Positions 36,201 through 44,087 of a DNA stretch of 64,000 nt are shown piece after piece (positions within the stretch are counted from its first letter, which is position 1; every line of letters starts with the position of its first letter). A program made the position numbers and the translations under genes. The notes beneath the pieces were generated by a model. That model made no database searches. It saw only the letters and a list, made by a program, of their open reading frames with translations, and was not told where the DNA came from. The DNA is from Verrucomicrobiaceae bacterium UBA2429 (lineage in GTDB: Bacteria > Verrucomicrobiota > Verrucomicrobiia > Verrucomicrobiales > Verrucomicrobiaceae), in contig DDQZ01000103.1 in assembly GCA_002343505.1 (NCBI GenBank), positions 19,990-83,989 on the forward strand, given 5' to 3'.

Positions 36201-36782
36201 CAGCGTGATCTCATGCACGCCCTTGCCGGGCAGGAGGAGGTCCGCCCCGTCGGCGCGGCGGCTGAGCACCGCGCGGCCTGTGCGCGCCTCGCTGATGCCG
36301 GGGCCGTTCTTCCCCATGAATGGCAGGGAAGTCCAGCCTTCGACGAAGGACTCCGCCGTCAGCCGCGCCTCCAGCACCAGGCCGCTATCCTCGACACGCC
36401 CCGTGTATTCCGCGTGAGTCAGCGCGGCGGCGGCGGGCGGCGGCTTGTCATCCTCCTCGCGGCGCAAGGTCAGCTCGTCCCACAACTCCAGAAACTCCCG
36501 GTAAGGCAAAAAAACACCGCGCCCCTGGTCCTGGAACACCTTTTCCAAATCCTCGAACGGCACATAAACGCGCCGCTCGCGCTCGCGCACGGGAGTCTTG
36601 TCTTGAGCAGCAGACACATCCGCCGGGCGCACCAGTTGAGCGGCGGGTTGGGCCGTGGCGGAGTTTGCGGCGGGTGGAGATGCGGGCGCATCCGGCGGCG
36701 GTGGCGGTGGATTTTCCTGCGCGGCCAGAGGCCATGCAGAGAAGGTCAAACCGGACAGGACGAGAAACCAGGGAGAGCGCAT
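33264..36782 (-). CDS. Large secreted protein with three C-terminal membrane helices, paralogue of the giant protein's modules
   Basis: The protein has 1172 residues. Signal peptide MRSPWFLVLSGLTFSAWPLA is followed by a Pro/Ala-rich linker. The module start RRVYVPFEDLEKVFQDQGRG and VFLPYREFLELWDEL (residues 65-105) matches the equivalents in the giant protein. Long beta-rich regions follow. About residues 1030-1125 hold LKKLGFALEALAFLGVLLGG and two further hydrophobic segments, then a Gly/Pro/Thr-rich tail ending ENPPPPVP. There is no secretin-type domain here. The family is not recognised. The stop overlaps the giant gene's start by four bases, so the two are translationally coupled and likely act together. 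The start was chosen at the signal peptide; 99 extra upstream codons overlap ppk2. Confidence 0.8.
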   Translation of the reverse strand: MRSPWFLVLSGLTFSAWPLAAQENPPPPPPDAPASPPAANSATAQPAAQLVRPADVSAAQDKTPVRERERRVYVPFEDLEKVFQDQGRGVFLPYREFLELWDELTLRREEDDKPPPAAAALTHAEYTGRVEDSGLVLEARLTAESFVEGWTSLPFMGKNGPGISEARTGRAVLSRRADGADLLLPGKGVHEITLKMHAPARHSGSGGRVTLALPPAGVSRLTMTVPGTGLAFETTPAAAHTAEEDATTGATVFSSFFGSSAEQVISWSAREVVAEMPPLILAEMRLDTLIGAGALTTRADITWRVLRAPVAELRVGLPAGEEVIGVTAPGIREWKIETAADGARTLLLLGEKPLREEQKAQIVLESAIAALPATVKTPALLLHGAAHARGLAVVRSEPQLDAAARQMNGAARAQSAPITSSAYVSAVSTPAAAGSAVPVEVGAFRLLRQPYELTFEVTEARPQVEAASHARVEITRDQARLSAQVQYDIRRVGIFELRLGLPAGWSAQSLKGEDVAEWRTETVDGAPVLVVRLKGQKTGSTQLELAATARRAALDDFTLPVLAPAEVIRHEALLGVKLHPGLEANTKDAGGFQQEDGDTLTRSAPAIFTERADLAFRYRDAAAPAVLAFKSRAAQVSVEVLTLLEALEQSTRHTWTLAFDVAYAATDRFVLALPRAVAETVRFVDPQILEINRDHQPAAAPALPDAEKFVFWEIVLRGEKQGVFEITGSHEQAAMIESGGSARVELMPVHVPGAFQETGQVAVAKAESLEIRSAEAGTLEEMDARELRPPLNLAGAFLAYKYRAPPVSLAVELARNSYFAVPQAIVTHADLVTAAATDRAQTTEAVYWVKNNDLQFLVVRLPAGARLVSEVFVDREPQQPMRREGSDDLLVRLPSGAGRAAFPVRFVFESPSERPGEKLGWLGSLLIHAPELPEAGVLETRHRLYLPEGWSYTGVKGPLTRESAERSWTRARRLLDPLIPAFGPLPESVAQAVWSQPPEVAADTRALYGFQVPRQGRLETLRRLGPPAQVSVSFRLKKLGFALEALAFLGVLLGGMACARRPAAQKLLLLAGAGFGALLLTGLLGAANAQVALAAMLAAGLLALLWVSVILWSALAAWRRKAPPNPRAGGGAATPGGPAVQSGPTSQTGQTRPTGPPPSAPTTTENPPPPVP

Positions 36783-36996
36783 GGGCGGAGTCGGGTTAAA
36801 ATTCGCGCTGATTTTACAGACATGCCCCAGCCGTGGACAGTCAAGAGTTTGTAAAATGGAGATTTCATCCCGGAGATGTTCTCTTTCCCGCAGCAAGGGA
36901 CCCAGGCTCGCGAAATCTCCGAGAAAGCTCTTTCCCTGCGGTGCGGCGGCACGGTATAAGCTGAAGGCGCGCAGACCGCGCGCCTCTTCTCCCGAC
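36783..36996. promoter_or_regulatory. Divergent intergenic region between the giant-protein unit and ppk2
   Basis: These 214 bp are AT-richer than the flanks and must hold promoters for both directions. AT-rich stretches such as TTTGTAAAATGG (about 36847) and TTAAAATTCGC (36794) could be -10 elements, and TTGACT is present on the minus strand near 36840. No spacing between them is convincing, so no single promoter is called. Confidence 0.4.
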
Positions 36997-37884
36997 ATGA
37001 AACTCAAACTCGACCTCGAAGACTTCCGCGTGCCAGACGGCAAACCCTTCCGCATTGCCAAGGCGAAGACGAAAATCAAAAGCCTCTACCGCGACGACGC
37101 GCACTACGAGCAGTTGTTCAGCGAGTTCCGCGTGGAGATAGACGACCTCCAGCAGAAAATGTACGCGCAGGACCGGCAGGGCCTGCTGCTCATCTTCCAG
37201 GCGATGGACGCGGCGGGCAAGGACAGCACCATCAAGCATGTGATGAGCGGCGTGAACACCCAGGGCGTGGAGGTCCACGCCTTCAAGCGGCCCACCAGCG
37301 CGGAGCTGGACCACGACTTCATGTGGCGGCACCTGCGCGTGCTGCCGCCGCGCGGGCGCATCGGCATCTTCAACCGCAGCTACTACGAGGAGGTGCTCGT
37401 CTGCCGCATCCACCCCGAGATCGTCACCAAGATCCAGCGCCTGCCCGCGAAGACTACCAGGAACCTCGACAAGCTCTTCGCCGACCGGCTCAAGGACATC
37501 GCCAACTTCGAGGCCTACTGCGACCGCAACGGCATCCGCATCGTGAAATTTTTTCTCCACGTCTCGAAGGCGGAGCAGAAAAAGCGCTTCCTGGCGCGCA
37601 TCGACACGCCGAGCAAAAACTGGAAGTTCGAGGAGGGCGATGTGAAGGAGCGCGGCCATTGGGATGAGTACATGGCCGCCTACCAGGACACCATCCGCCA
37701 CACGGCCACGGACGACTGCCCCTGGTATGTGGTGCCCGCCGACGACAAGAAAAACATGCGCCTCATCGTCAGCGCCGCCGTGCTGCACGAGATGCAGGGC
37801 ATGAAACTCAAATACCCCGAGCTGCCCGCCGAGCAGAAAGCCCGCCTGGCCGCCGCGCGCGAGTTCCTGGCGGCGGAGAAATGA
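36997..37884 (+). CDS. ppk2: Polyphosphate kinase 2 family protein
   Basis: The protein has 295 residues. PPK2 enzymes transfer phosphate between polyphosphate and nucleoside mono- or diphosphates. The P-loop is IFQAMDAAGKDSTIKHVMSG, followed by GVNTQGVEVHAFKRPTSAEL, the Walker B/lid region GIFNRSYYEEVLVCRIHPE and a C-terminal basic segment with KNWKFEEGDVKERGHWDEY and DDKKNMRLIVS. All are typical. It is a single-domain member; nucleotide preference (class I or III) cannot be settled by eye. The start was set at MKLKLDLEDF; upstream codons run into the divergent promoter region. It is convergent with the lipase-like gene and divergent from the giant-protein unit. Confidence 0.93.
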   Translation: MKLKLDLEDFRVPDGKPFRIAKAKTKIKSLYRDDAHYEQLFSEFRVEIDDLQQKMYAQDRQGLLLIFQAMDAAGKDSTIKHVMSGVNTQGVEVHAFKRPTSAELDHDFMWRHLRVLPPRGRIGIFNRSYYEEVLVCRIHPEIVTKIQRLPAKTTRNLDKLFADRLKDIANFEAYCDRNGIRIVKFFLHVSKAEQKKRFLARIDTPSKNWKFEEGDVKERGHWDEYMAAYQDTIRHTATDDCPWYVVPADDKKNMRLIVSAAVLHEMQGMKLKYPELPAEQKARLAAAREFLAAEK

Positions 37885-37908
37885 TTCCCTGAGCTTGCGG
37901 ACTCCGGC

Positions 37909-39516
37909 TCAATACAACCCCAGCCCTTTCAAATGCAGGCGCAGGATGCGGCGCATCTCCTCGACGGCCTCGGGCTTTTCATGCACGCCATGTCCTGAGC
38001 GGACGATGAGCTCGGACTCCACATTGTCCAGATGCGAGCTGCTGTAGGGCACGACTCCGTCGGAGCATTCGGGGTCGGTCAAAGGCCGGCCTTCCTTGTT
38101 GCCGATGATGGAGTGCAGGCGCACCCCAGGGCGGAAAGGCAGGGAGTTGGCGATCCTCACATAGGGCGAGCCGGGGGACAGATTGTCCACGCTGGTGGGC
38201 ATGCCGCGCTTCAGCAGTTCGCTCAAATAGGCATCGCGGGAGGCGAGGCTTTCCAGAACCTCAAAGGTGCTGCCAAAGGTCTGCCCCGGCAGCTTCACCA
38301 GGCTTCTGCCAATGCGGGCGAGCCTGCCGTCAGCCATGCTGCTGCCGCGGTGCGGCGTGGCGGCAAAGATGATGCGGCTGATGTTGGGGTTGGGGTCGAA
38401 TTCCAGATAGCGGCGCAGGGCTTCATGCTCCTCCTTGGAGAGTCCGAGCGCTGCCGGCGTGTCCCCAAGGATGTTGACCCAGATGCGGTCGCCGCTGTCC
38501 TGCACCTGCGCTTTGCTGACAAGGCCGCCCATGCTGTGGCCGATGAGCACCATGTTTCTGCCGCGCATCCCGGCGCCTTCACGCGCCAGGATGCTTTGGA
38601 GTGTGCCAAGGTGCTCGCGCAGCTTCTCCGAACTGAAGATGACCGGCACACCGGAAGGGTAGCGGAAGACATAGATCTGGTAGTGGCGCTGGATTTCAGG
38701 ATCAGCGCCAAACTGATTGATGACATTTTCCCAGGTGGCGGGGCGGGACATCAGGCCATGCACCAGAACAAGAGGGATGCGGTTCTTGTCCGGTGATTCG
38801 AAGGCAAGGAGCCCCAGCTTGTCCATGTATTCGGAGCTGTGCAGCAGGGCTTTGATCCCCTTCATCTGCACGTTCTTCATCCCCAGAAGATGCTCGCCAT
38901 ACGCCGTAAAATCGGCGGCAAGGGGCTGCTGCCTGCCAGCCAGCAGCACAGTCCGGCTTTCGCGCGGATCATGAATGGAAAAGGTCGCCCTGCGCCGCCC
39001 GCCTGATGCTTTGGAGAAGTCGAGCGTGGCAGTGACAGGCACCAGGTAGCCTGCCTCAGACATGAAGGGTTCCGCGGCTTTGCGCGCGGCGGTGAATTTC
39101 CAATGGGCAACGAAGGCAGCGCCCACCCCTTCACGGGTCAGGCGCTCTTTGAGCCGCCTGCTTTTGATGCTGTCCGCGGGGATGAGTTCATCAAACTTCA
39201 GCTTCGCGGGGATTCGCGTCTCCAGCCGGTAAGTTTCATCCACATGAAGGACAGCTTTTTGATCCTTCGTCAGGCTGAGCCAGAGCGCGGTGACCCTGCC
39301 TACCTGGGCGGCATAAGCCTGGCGCTGCTCCACGGTCCGCAGTCCGCTTGCCAGTGTTTTTTCAGCGTCGGAGAGTGCGGCGGACAGCTTGTCAGCGACC
39401 GTTCCGCGCTTGTCGGACGTGTCGTGAAGAGCGTCCGGTGTCATGCTGGAGGTCGTGCCGCATGATGAAACCACCGCGCATAAAAGGGGGATGAGCAGGT
39501 ACATGTAAATGCGCAT
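37909..39516 (-). CDS. Alpha/beta-hydrolase (lipase-like) lipoprotein
   Basis: The protein has 535 residues. The N-terminus MRIYMYLLIPLLCAVVSSCG is a lipoprotein signal with lipobox VSSC. The first 230 residues are unassigned. The hydrolase part has PLVLVHGLMSRPATWENV (oxyanion region), LIGHSMGGLVSKAQ (nucleophile Ser in GHSMGG) and IIFAATPHRGS. SDGVVPYSSSH probably carries the acid, and RSGHGVHEKP the His. It resembles triacylglycerol lipase/PGAP1-like lipoproteins; the substrate is unknown. An inverted repeat of the local regulon (39637-39652) lies 120 bp upstream, just after the porin gene's stop. Confidence 0.86.
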   Translation of the reverse strand: MRIYMYLLIPLLCAVVSSCGTTSSMTPDALHDTSDKRGTVADKLSAALSDAEKTLASGLRTVEQRQAYAAQVGRVTALWLSLTKDQKAVLHVDETYRLETRIPAKLKFDELIPADSIKSRRLKERLTREGVGAAFVAHWKFTAARKAAEPFMSEAGYLVPVTATLDFSKASGGRRRATFSIHDPRESRTVLLAGRQQPLAADFTAYGEHLLGMKNVQMKGIKALLHSSEYMDKLGLLAFESPDKNRIPLVLVHGLMSRPATWENVINQFGADPEIQRHYQIYVFRYPSGVPVIFSSEKLREHLGTLQSILAREGAGMRGRNMVLIGHSMGGLVSKAQVQDSGDRIWVNILGDTPAALGLSKEEHEALRRYLEFDPNPNISRIIFAATPHRGSSMADGRLARIGRSLVKLPGQTFGSTFEVLESLASRDAYLSELLKRGMPTSVDNLSPGSPYVRIANSLPFRPGVRLHSIIGNKEGRPLTDPECSDGVVPYSSSHLDNVESELIVRSGHGVHEKPEAVEEMRRILRLHLKGLGLY

Positions 39517-39636
39517 GAGATTGGAGGGAGTGAAGTGTTGAAACGACGCCTCAAGCCTCGCCAGTGAAGCGGAGGGCAGTCGGGACGACTGGCAGTAATT
39601 TCCTTGCATGATCGCCAGTCCGGGCGGCTTTTTCCA

Positions 39637-39652
39637 TTGGCCCTAAGTCCAA
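39637..39652. promoter_or_regulatory. Regulon inverted repeat, copy 1 (upstream of lipase-like gene)
   Basis: The sequence TTGGCCCTAAGTCCAA is the most diverged of seven related 16-bp inverted repeats between 39.6 and 60.1 kb. It lies two bases beyond the porin stop codon and 120 bp before the lipase-like start. Arms are TTGG/CCAA plus partly matching inner bases. A role as transcription-factor site is inferred from recurrence and position. Confidence 0.6.
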
Positions 39653-39654
39653 CA

Positions 39655-40857
39655 TCAGAAAATAAACCCGGCTCGCACGCCGCCGATGACGATCCAGTCG
39701 GCATGCCCGCCAATGCCATCGCCGGCCACGAATTGAACATCGGGCGTGATGAAGAACGATTTGCCGATCTGGCGGCGGTAGAAAAGCTCGATCACGCCTT
39801 CCCTCTTGCTGGAGTTGCTGCTGGAGCTGCCTGCAGCGATGGCGATGCCAAGCCGGTCTGATTGACGCAGATCGAACGCCACGCCGGCGGCGGCGAAGTG
39901 GTCTGTCACCGCGGCTTCTCCGTCTGCCCAGGCATAGCGAAAGAAGCTGTGGGCACGGCCCGCGAGTTGCTGCTCGAAGGTCAGGCTCGCGCCACGGCCT
40001 GACTTGATGCCAAACTCCGGCATCGCGTCGGAATCCCAGCCGAGGAGCTGGACGCGTGCGGGCCTGCCGCTCAAGCCGTTGAAGTTGTAGCCGAGCTGCA
40101 CGGCCTTGAACAAAGAATCCCCCTGGAATCTCCATTCGGCGGCTTCGCTGAGATTGGTGGAGTCGAGATGGGAAGCACCCAGCGTGAGGTCCCAGCCAGC
40201 CCGGTCTTCCCAACGAACAACGAAACCGAGGTCGGAGCCTGGAAAACCCACCGCCGGGCTGGAGGAGAATGCCTGGTTCATGAAGGAACGCTTGCCGCTG
40301 CGCAGTTGATGACCATCAAACAGACTATCAATGGTCATCTGGCCATAGCGGAGTGTCAGCCGTTGATCGAAAAACTGGTCCTCCAAGAAGATTTCCGGCA
40401 CCTGGAAGCCGGCGTCGGTGAAACCGCGGACATAGCCCCACAGCGCACCTGTCTCTTTGCGGAGCTGCGAGGGCGCGAGGTCGCTGTAGGCATGACGATG
40501 CCGCATGCGCAGATTGAGAGACAGGGGAGCCTTGCTGGTGTCCGCATTGATCTGCCAGCGCAGGCTCAGCGTGCCGTCTCCCGCTGACGCGCCCCATCCG
40601 TCATCGCTTCCCAAGGCGCCCATCGCCAGCGAGTCGTAGCCGAGTGCGATGTCGAGGCGCAGCGCCTCCATCCAGGCGGTGCGTCGTTGCTGCCGCTGCT
40701 CGCGGGAATGGCTCCAATCGTGGTCACGAATGGCGATGGAGGAAGCGATGCCGTCTTCATCACGCTTTTCATCGGTGAGCATGGAGTCCTGCGCCTGCGC
40801 CACCGCGGCGAGACAGGCGAAGGCAACAAGCAGCAGGCATGAAGAAAGCCGTTTCAT
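39655..40857 (-). CDS. OprB-type carbohydrate porin
   Basis: The protein has 400 residues. Signal peptide MKRLSSCLLLVAFACLAAVAQA precedes a beta-barrel with alternating strands, for example TLSLRWQINADTSK and SLNLRMRHRHAYSD. The final strand VIGGVRAGFIF ends in Phe, as required for outer-membrane insertion. The central TLRYGQMTIDSLFDG and SSPAVGFPGSDLGFVVR fit the carbohydrate-selective OprB family. It would admit sugars or other small solutes. Its start overlaps the DUF502 stop (ATGA, 40854-40857), so it is coupled to that gene. It belongs to the minus-strand unit that begins with DUF3313. Confidence 0.82.
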   Translation of the reverse strand: MKRLSSCLLLVAFACLAAVAQAQDSMLTDEKRDEDGIASSIAIRDHDWSHSREQRQQRRTAWMEALRLDIALGYDSLAMGALGSDDGWGASAGDGTLSLRWQINADTSKAPLSLNLRMRHRHAYSDLAPSQLRKETGALWGYVRGFTDAGFQVPEIFLEDQFFDQRLTLRYGQMTIDSLFDGHQLRSGKRSFMNQAFSSSPAVGFPGSDLGFVVRWEDRAGWDLTLGASHLDSTNLSEAAEWRFQGDSLFKAVQLGYNFNGLSGRPARVQLLGWDSDAMPEFGIKSGRGASLTFEQQLAGRAHSFFRYAWADGEAAVTDHFAAAGVAFDLRQSDRLGIAIAAGSSSSNSSKREGVIELFYRRQIGKSFFITPDVQFVAGDGIGGHADWIVIGGVRAGFIF

Positions 40858-41504
40858 CCTTCAGAATGCATGGGCTGAGTTTCTCCGGTCTCTGGGCGAC
40901 CATCCCAATACCTCTCGTGCTGGGCGAGCAATCTGGCCGACCCCACGCCCCACTGCTGGAGCACGGTGGCGATGCTGGTGATCCGCACATGCAGGGGGCG
41001 GACGCACTCTTTCGGGACGATGTGTACCGTGCCGGAGCCAGGATTGGGCGTCTCGGGGATGAAAATGGTGAGCTTGCCGTTTCCATGATCCTCGGTGATG
41101 AACACGAAGCTTTCGAGGCCCTCGCCCGTCTTGAGCAGACCGGCTTTCACCACGCCATCGCGCTCCACACTGGCCAGTCCGCCGACGATGGCCCTCGCCG
41201 CGGCATAACCGGGAACGCGGTAGAGCAGCGTGCGCTCGATCCAGGTGCCGACGTCCCTGCCCTGGCGGGAAATCATCATCAAGCCGAGCATGAACGAAAG
41301 GCCAACGACGATCAGCACGGCGTAGATCATCGGAAACTCGGCCGCGACCGAATCGTGGCCTGCCAGACTGTCCATGACGGACTGGGCCGCCGAATGGGTC
41401 GTGACGACGACTTTTCCGACGAGGATGACAAGGACCACCACCGGCAGCAGCAGAAACAGCCCGCCGAGCGTGGTGGCTTTGATAAAGGCGGCTATTCTTT
41501 TCAT
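40854..41504 (-). CDS. DUF502 membrane protein
   Basis: The protein has 216 residues. Two membrane segments (about residues 12-32 and 58-80) are followed by a soluble domain with ISRQGRDVGTWIERTLLYRV, VPGYAAARAIVGG and VHIVPKECVRPLHVRITSIA, the layout of DUF502 proteins. The family's role is unknown; it is often found with envelope genes. The stop overlaps the porin start by four bases, a sign of joint translation. Upstream, 145 bp separate it from the large protein ending at 41650. Confidence 0.85.
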   Translation of the reverse strand: MKRIAAFIKATTLGGLFLLLPVVVLVILVGKVVVTTHSAAQSVMDSLAGHDSVAAEFPMIYAVLIVVGLSFMLGLMMISRQGRDVGTWIERTLLYRVPGYAAARAIVGGLASVERDGVVKAGLLKTGEGLESFVFITEDHGNGKLTIFIPETPNPGSGTVHIVPKECVRPLHVRITSIATVLQQWGVGSARLLAQHERYWDGRPETGETQPMHSEG

Positions 41505-41649
41505 GGCGGGGCGGCCGTCATCGCGGCGCGTTCAACTCAAGCAGACAAGGCGTCCCGCCGCCTCCAACGCTGGCAGCCACGCGAGCACGAAGATGAAGCT
41601 GTCAAGGATGACAATGGTTTTCATGATGGCTGGTGATCGAGAGTGAAAC

Positions 41650-44058
41650 TCAACGACGCCCGCCGCGTGAGCGTGCCGCGCCGCCGCCGCTGCTGGAACG
41701 TGAAACGCTGGAGGTCGAGCGTGAACGCGAGTAGGCATCCCGATTGAGCTGCGAGGGCGTGGACTGGCGGTTCTGGTAGCTGCCGCGGTTGAAGCTGCCC
41801 GCGCCGGGCCGGCTGGCAGGCAGTGTTGTCGGGCGTGTGGATGGCTGCGCAGGCTTTGTCGAAGGCGGGGCCGGGCGTGTGATCGGTGGGGCGGGCTTTG
41901 TTTCAGGCTGTGAGGGACGCGTGACGGGCTGCGCAGGCAGTGTGGTGGGCTGCCCGGGGCGGGCGGCGGGCGGCGATGCGCGCGGAGGATGATTGGCGGG
42001 CACATCCGGCGCGGCGTGCCAGCCGCCGTCGGAGCGTGAGTGCCAGCCGTTTTCGTCCTTCTTGTAGATGTTGCCGTCCTTGCCGACATAGACATCGCCG
42101 CTGCCGGTTTTCGCCACGAAGGCATCGGAGCCGTATTTGCGGTTCACACCGACCGCCGCGCCGCCGCGGGAGGTCTGCACGCCGCCGACGGTGCCGTAGG
42201 CGTTCGAGCGATGCCCTGCGCGCACCCATTCATCATCGCGCACGACAGCGGAGCGGCCCCAGGAGCCGTAGGGCGTGTTCACTGTCACACGACCCGCTGC
42301 GGTGTTCGTCCATGGATTGTAGGCGGTGCGGGCGGCCACAGCGCCGCGCGGACCATAGGCGTAGGCACCGCGGGAATAGATGCCCGTGGCCGGATTGTAG
42401 GCAGCACCGTAGCCAGCACCGCCGTAGGGGCCGTAATAGCGAGCGCCGCAGCGGTAGTAGCCATGTCCAGGATGGTAGATGGCACCGCAGCCGTAGCCAT
42501 ACCAGTAGGGGCTCGGGTAGTAGTGGTGGTGCCAGTGATCATCCGCCAACTCGTGGCCGAGCCACATGCCGAGTCCGAAAACCAGGAGCCCGCGCGCGAC
42601 ATAAGCTCCAGAGTAACCAGAAGTCACACCGACCTGCACGGTCGTCGGAGTTGAGTTATAGACGTACACATAGGTCACGTTGTGCTTCGGACTTTGTGGT
42701 GGGATCGTGTAGATCGACGCAGGCACCTTGTCACACACGACCCAAGCCCCACCGGCTGCGGATGCCTGAAACCACACGCCCTGATGGCAGCAGTAGTACA
42801 TGCCGCTGACGAGGAACACGTCATACGAGGTGTTCGTGGCATACTGCACGCCCTCGGACCCTGGGATGGCCTTGAATTGTGGCTCACCTTCATAAGCGAC
42901 CTGCACCGTCGTGGTGGCGCGGTCCACCGTGGCGGTCTGCGGAATGGAGGCGAGGATCACCGCCTCATCCGCTTCGGGCGTGCCATGCACGGAGGCGAGG
43001 ACATGCGCCTTGGGATGGCCCTCAGGGATGTGGGCAAAATCCTCGGGCAGCGTGTCCATGGCGGAGGCCCACGGACCTTCGAGGCTCGCCGCGCTGAACC
43101 AGCGGCCGGTCGTGAGCAGGTAGTAGCTCTTGCCGGCAGGATGCAGGAACAGATCGCTCTCCGTGTTTGCCACATACATCAGCGAAGTGCCGGAAATCGG
43201 TACCAACTGTGGTTTTCCTGCCGTGACGATGATCTCCGAGGGGCGGTTCGCGGCGAAAACACGCGGCGCGGGCGTGCTGTCGGAGGGAAGCTCCACTTTC
43301 GCCTTCACCTCGGACCAGTTGCCATCATCCGGCAGCTTCTTGAAGGAGGCCGGCACGGTCTTGGCGAGCTTCCACGGGCCTTTGATGACATCCTGGGTCA
43401 CGAGCCACTGGTTTTCCGTGAGCAGGTAGTACTGCCCGTCGTTGAAGAGCACGTCCCAGTTCGTGTTCACGGCGAACATGAGGGTCGGATCATCCTCGTT
43501 CACCGCCTCCAGCTTCGGCTCGCCGATGAAGGTCACGAGCACGGCGGGGGAGTCGCTGTAAAAGATCGGCGGCGGCTCAAAACTCACCGCGGTGTCCGCC
43601 GTGGTGGCGTCATCGCGGTTCACGGCGGCGATCACCGCAGCCAGCGGCATTTCCAGCGGTGTCTCGGGTTTCAACACGGAGCGCACCAGCTCCTCCGCTT
43701 TGGCAGCGCCGGCGGCGTCGATCTCGGGAAATCGGAACTGGGTGAACTGCCGCGCCCCGACGCGCACGGTGTCGTGCTCGAAGTCCGTGACCGTGTCTGC
43801 TTCGATGGCCACAGCGCCGAAGGTGGCCTCCTCCTTGCCCTCCAGCTTCACGCCGATGGCGGAGGTGCCCTTCAAATGGCGGAACTCCTGCCATTCGAGA
43901 ATCTGCGGCATGTAGATGGCCACCTCCGCGCCGCCGACCTGATAAACACGCGGCCAGGCATCGGGATTGAGGATGTTTTCAGGTGCGCCATGCGTGGCGG
44001 TCACGGAGAGGCTCGTCAAAAGCACCGTGGTCAAGGTCTGGAGAAGACGTGATTTCAT
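41650..44058 (-). CDS. Large secreted protein of the type annotated carbohydrate-binding family V/XII
   Basis: The protein has 802 residues. Signal peptide MKSRLLQTLTTVLLTSLSVT ends near THGAP. Residues 30-490 contain repeated strand-rich units (NTNWDVLFNDGQYYLLTENQ; NTESDLFLHPAGKSYYLLTT; NTSYDVFLVSGMYYCCHQGV), three copies of one motif, each followed by W and a PW/AW turn. A hydrophobic stretch (ARGLLVFGLGMWLGHELADD) follows. Then come a Gly/Tyr/His-rich region and a Pro/Thr/Arg-rich tail ending in RSRGGRR. The annotation comes from remembered similarity and is weak; carbohydrate binding is not shown. It sits between the 44088 gene (29 bp) and DUF502. Confidence 0.7.
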   Translation of the reverse strand: MKSRLLQTLTTVLLTSLSVTATHGAPENILNPDAWPRVYQVGGAEVAIYMPQILEWQEFRHLKGTSAIGVKLEGKEEATFGAVAIEADTVTDFEHDTVRVGARQFTQFRFPEIDAAGAAKAEELVRSVLKPETPLEMPLAAVIAAVNRDDATTADTAVSFEPPPIFYSDSPAVLVTFIGEPKLEAVNEDDPTLMFAVNTNWDVLFNDGQYYLLTENQWLVTQDVIKGPWKLAKTVPASFKKLPDDGNWSEVKAKVELPSDSTPAPRVFAANRPSEIIVTAGKPQLVPISGTSLMYVANTESDLFLHPAGKSYYLLTTGRWFSAASLEGPWASAMDTLPEDFAHIPEGHPKAHVLASVHGTPEADEAVILASIPQTATVDRATTTVQVAYEGEPQFKAIPGSEGVQYATNTSYDVFLVSGMYYCCHQGVWFQASAAGGAWVVCDKVPASIYTIPPQSPKHNVTYVYVYNSTPTTVQVGVTSGYSGAYVARGLLVFGLGMWLGHELADDHWHHHYYPSPYWYGYGCGAIYHPGHGYYRCGARYYGPYGGAGYGAAYNPATGIYSRGAYAYGPRGAVAARTAYNPWTNTAAGRVTVNTPYGSWGRSAVVRDDEWVRAGHRSNAYGTVGGVQTSRGGAAVGVNRKYGSDAFVAKTGSGDVYVGKDGNIYKKDENGWHSRSDGGWHAAPDVPANHPPRASPPAARPGQPTTLPAQPVTRPSQPETKPAPPITRPAPPSTKPAQPSTRPTTLPASRPGAGSFNRGSYQNRQSTPSQLNRDAYSRSRSTSSVSRSSSGGGAARSRGGRR

Positions 44059-44087
44059 GTTTTTGGGTAGGGTTAAAATGAGAGGCG

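Noticed and set aside
33264..37079. Start of the 1172-residue protein at 37079
   Set aside because: That would overlap ppk2 and add about 100 residues without similarity; the signal peptide begins at 36782.
41532..41624. A 30-codon minus-strand frame starting MKTIVILDSFIFVLAWLPAL
   Set aside because: It lies between DUF502 and the 802-residue gene and looks slightly hydrophobic, but it has no ribosome-binding site, no known family and could be chance.
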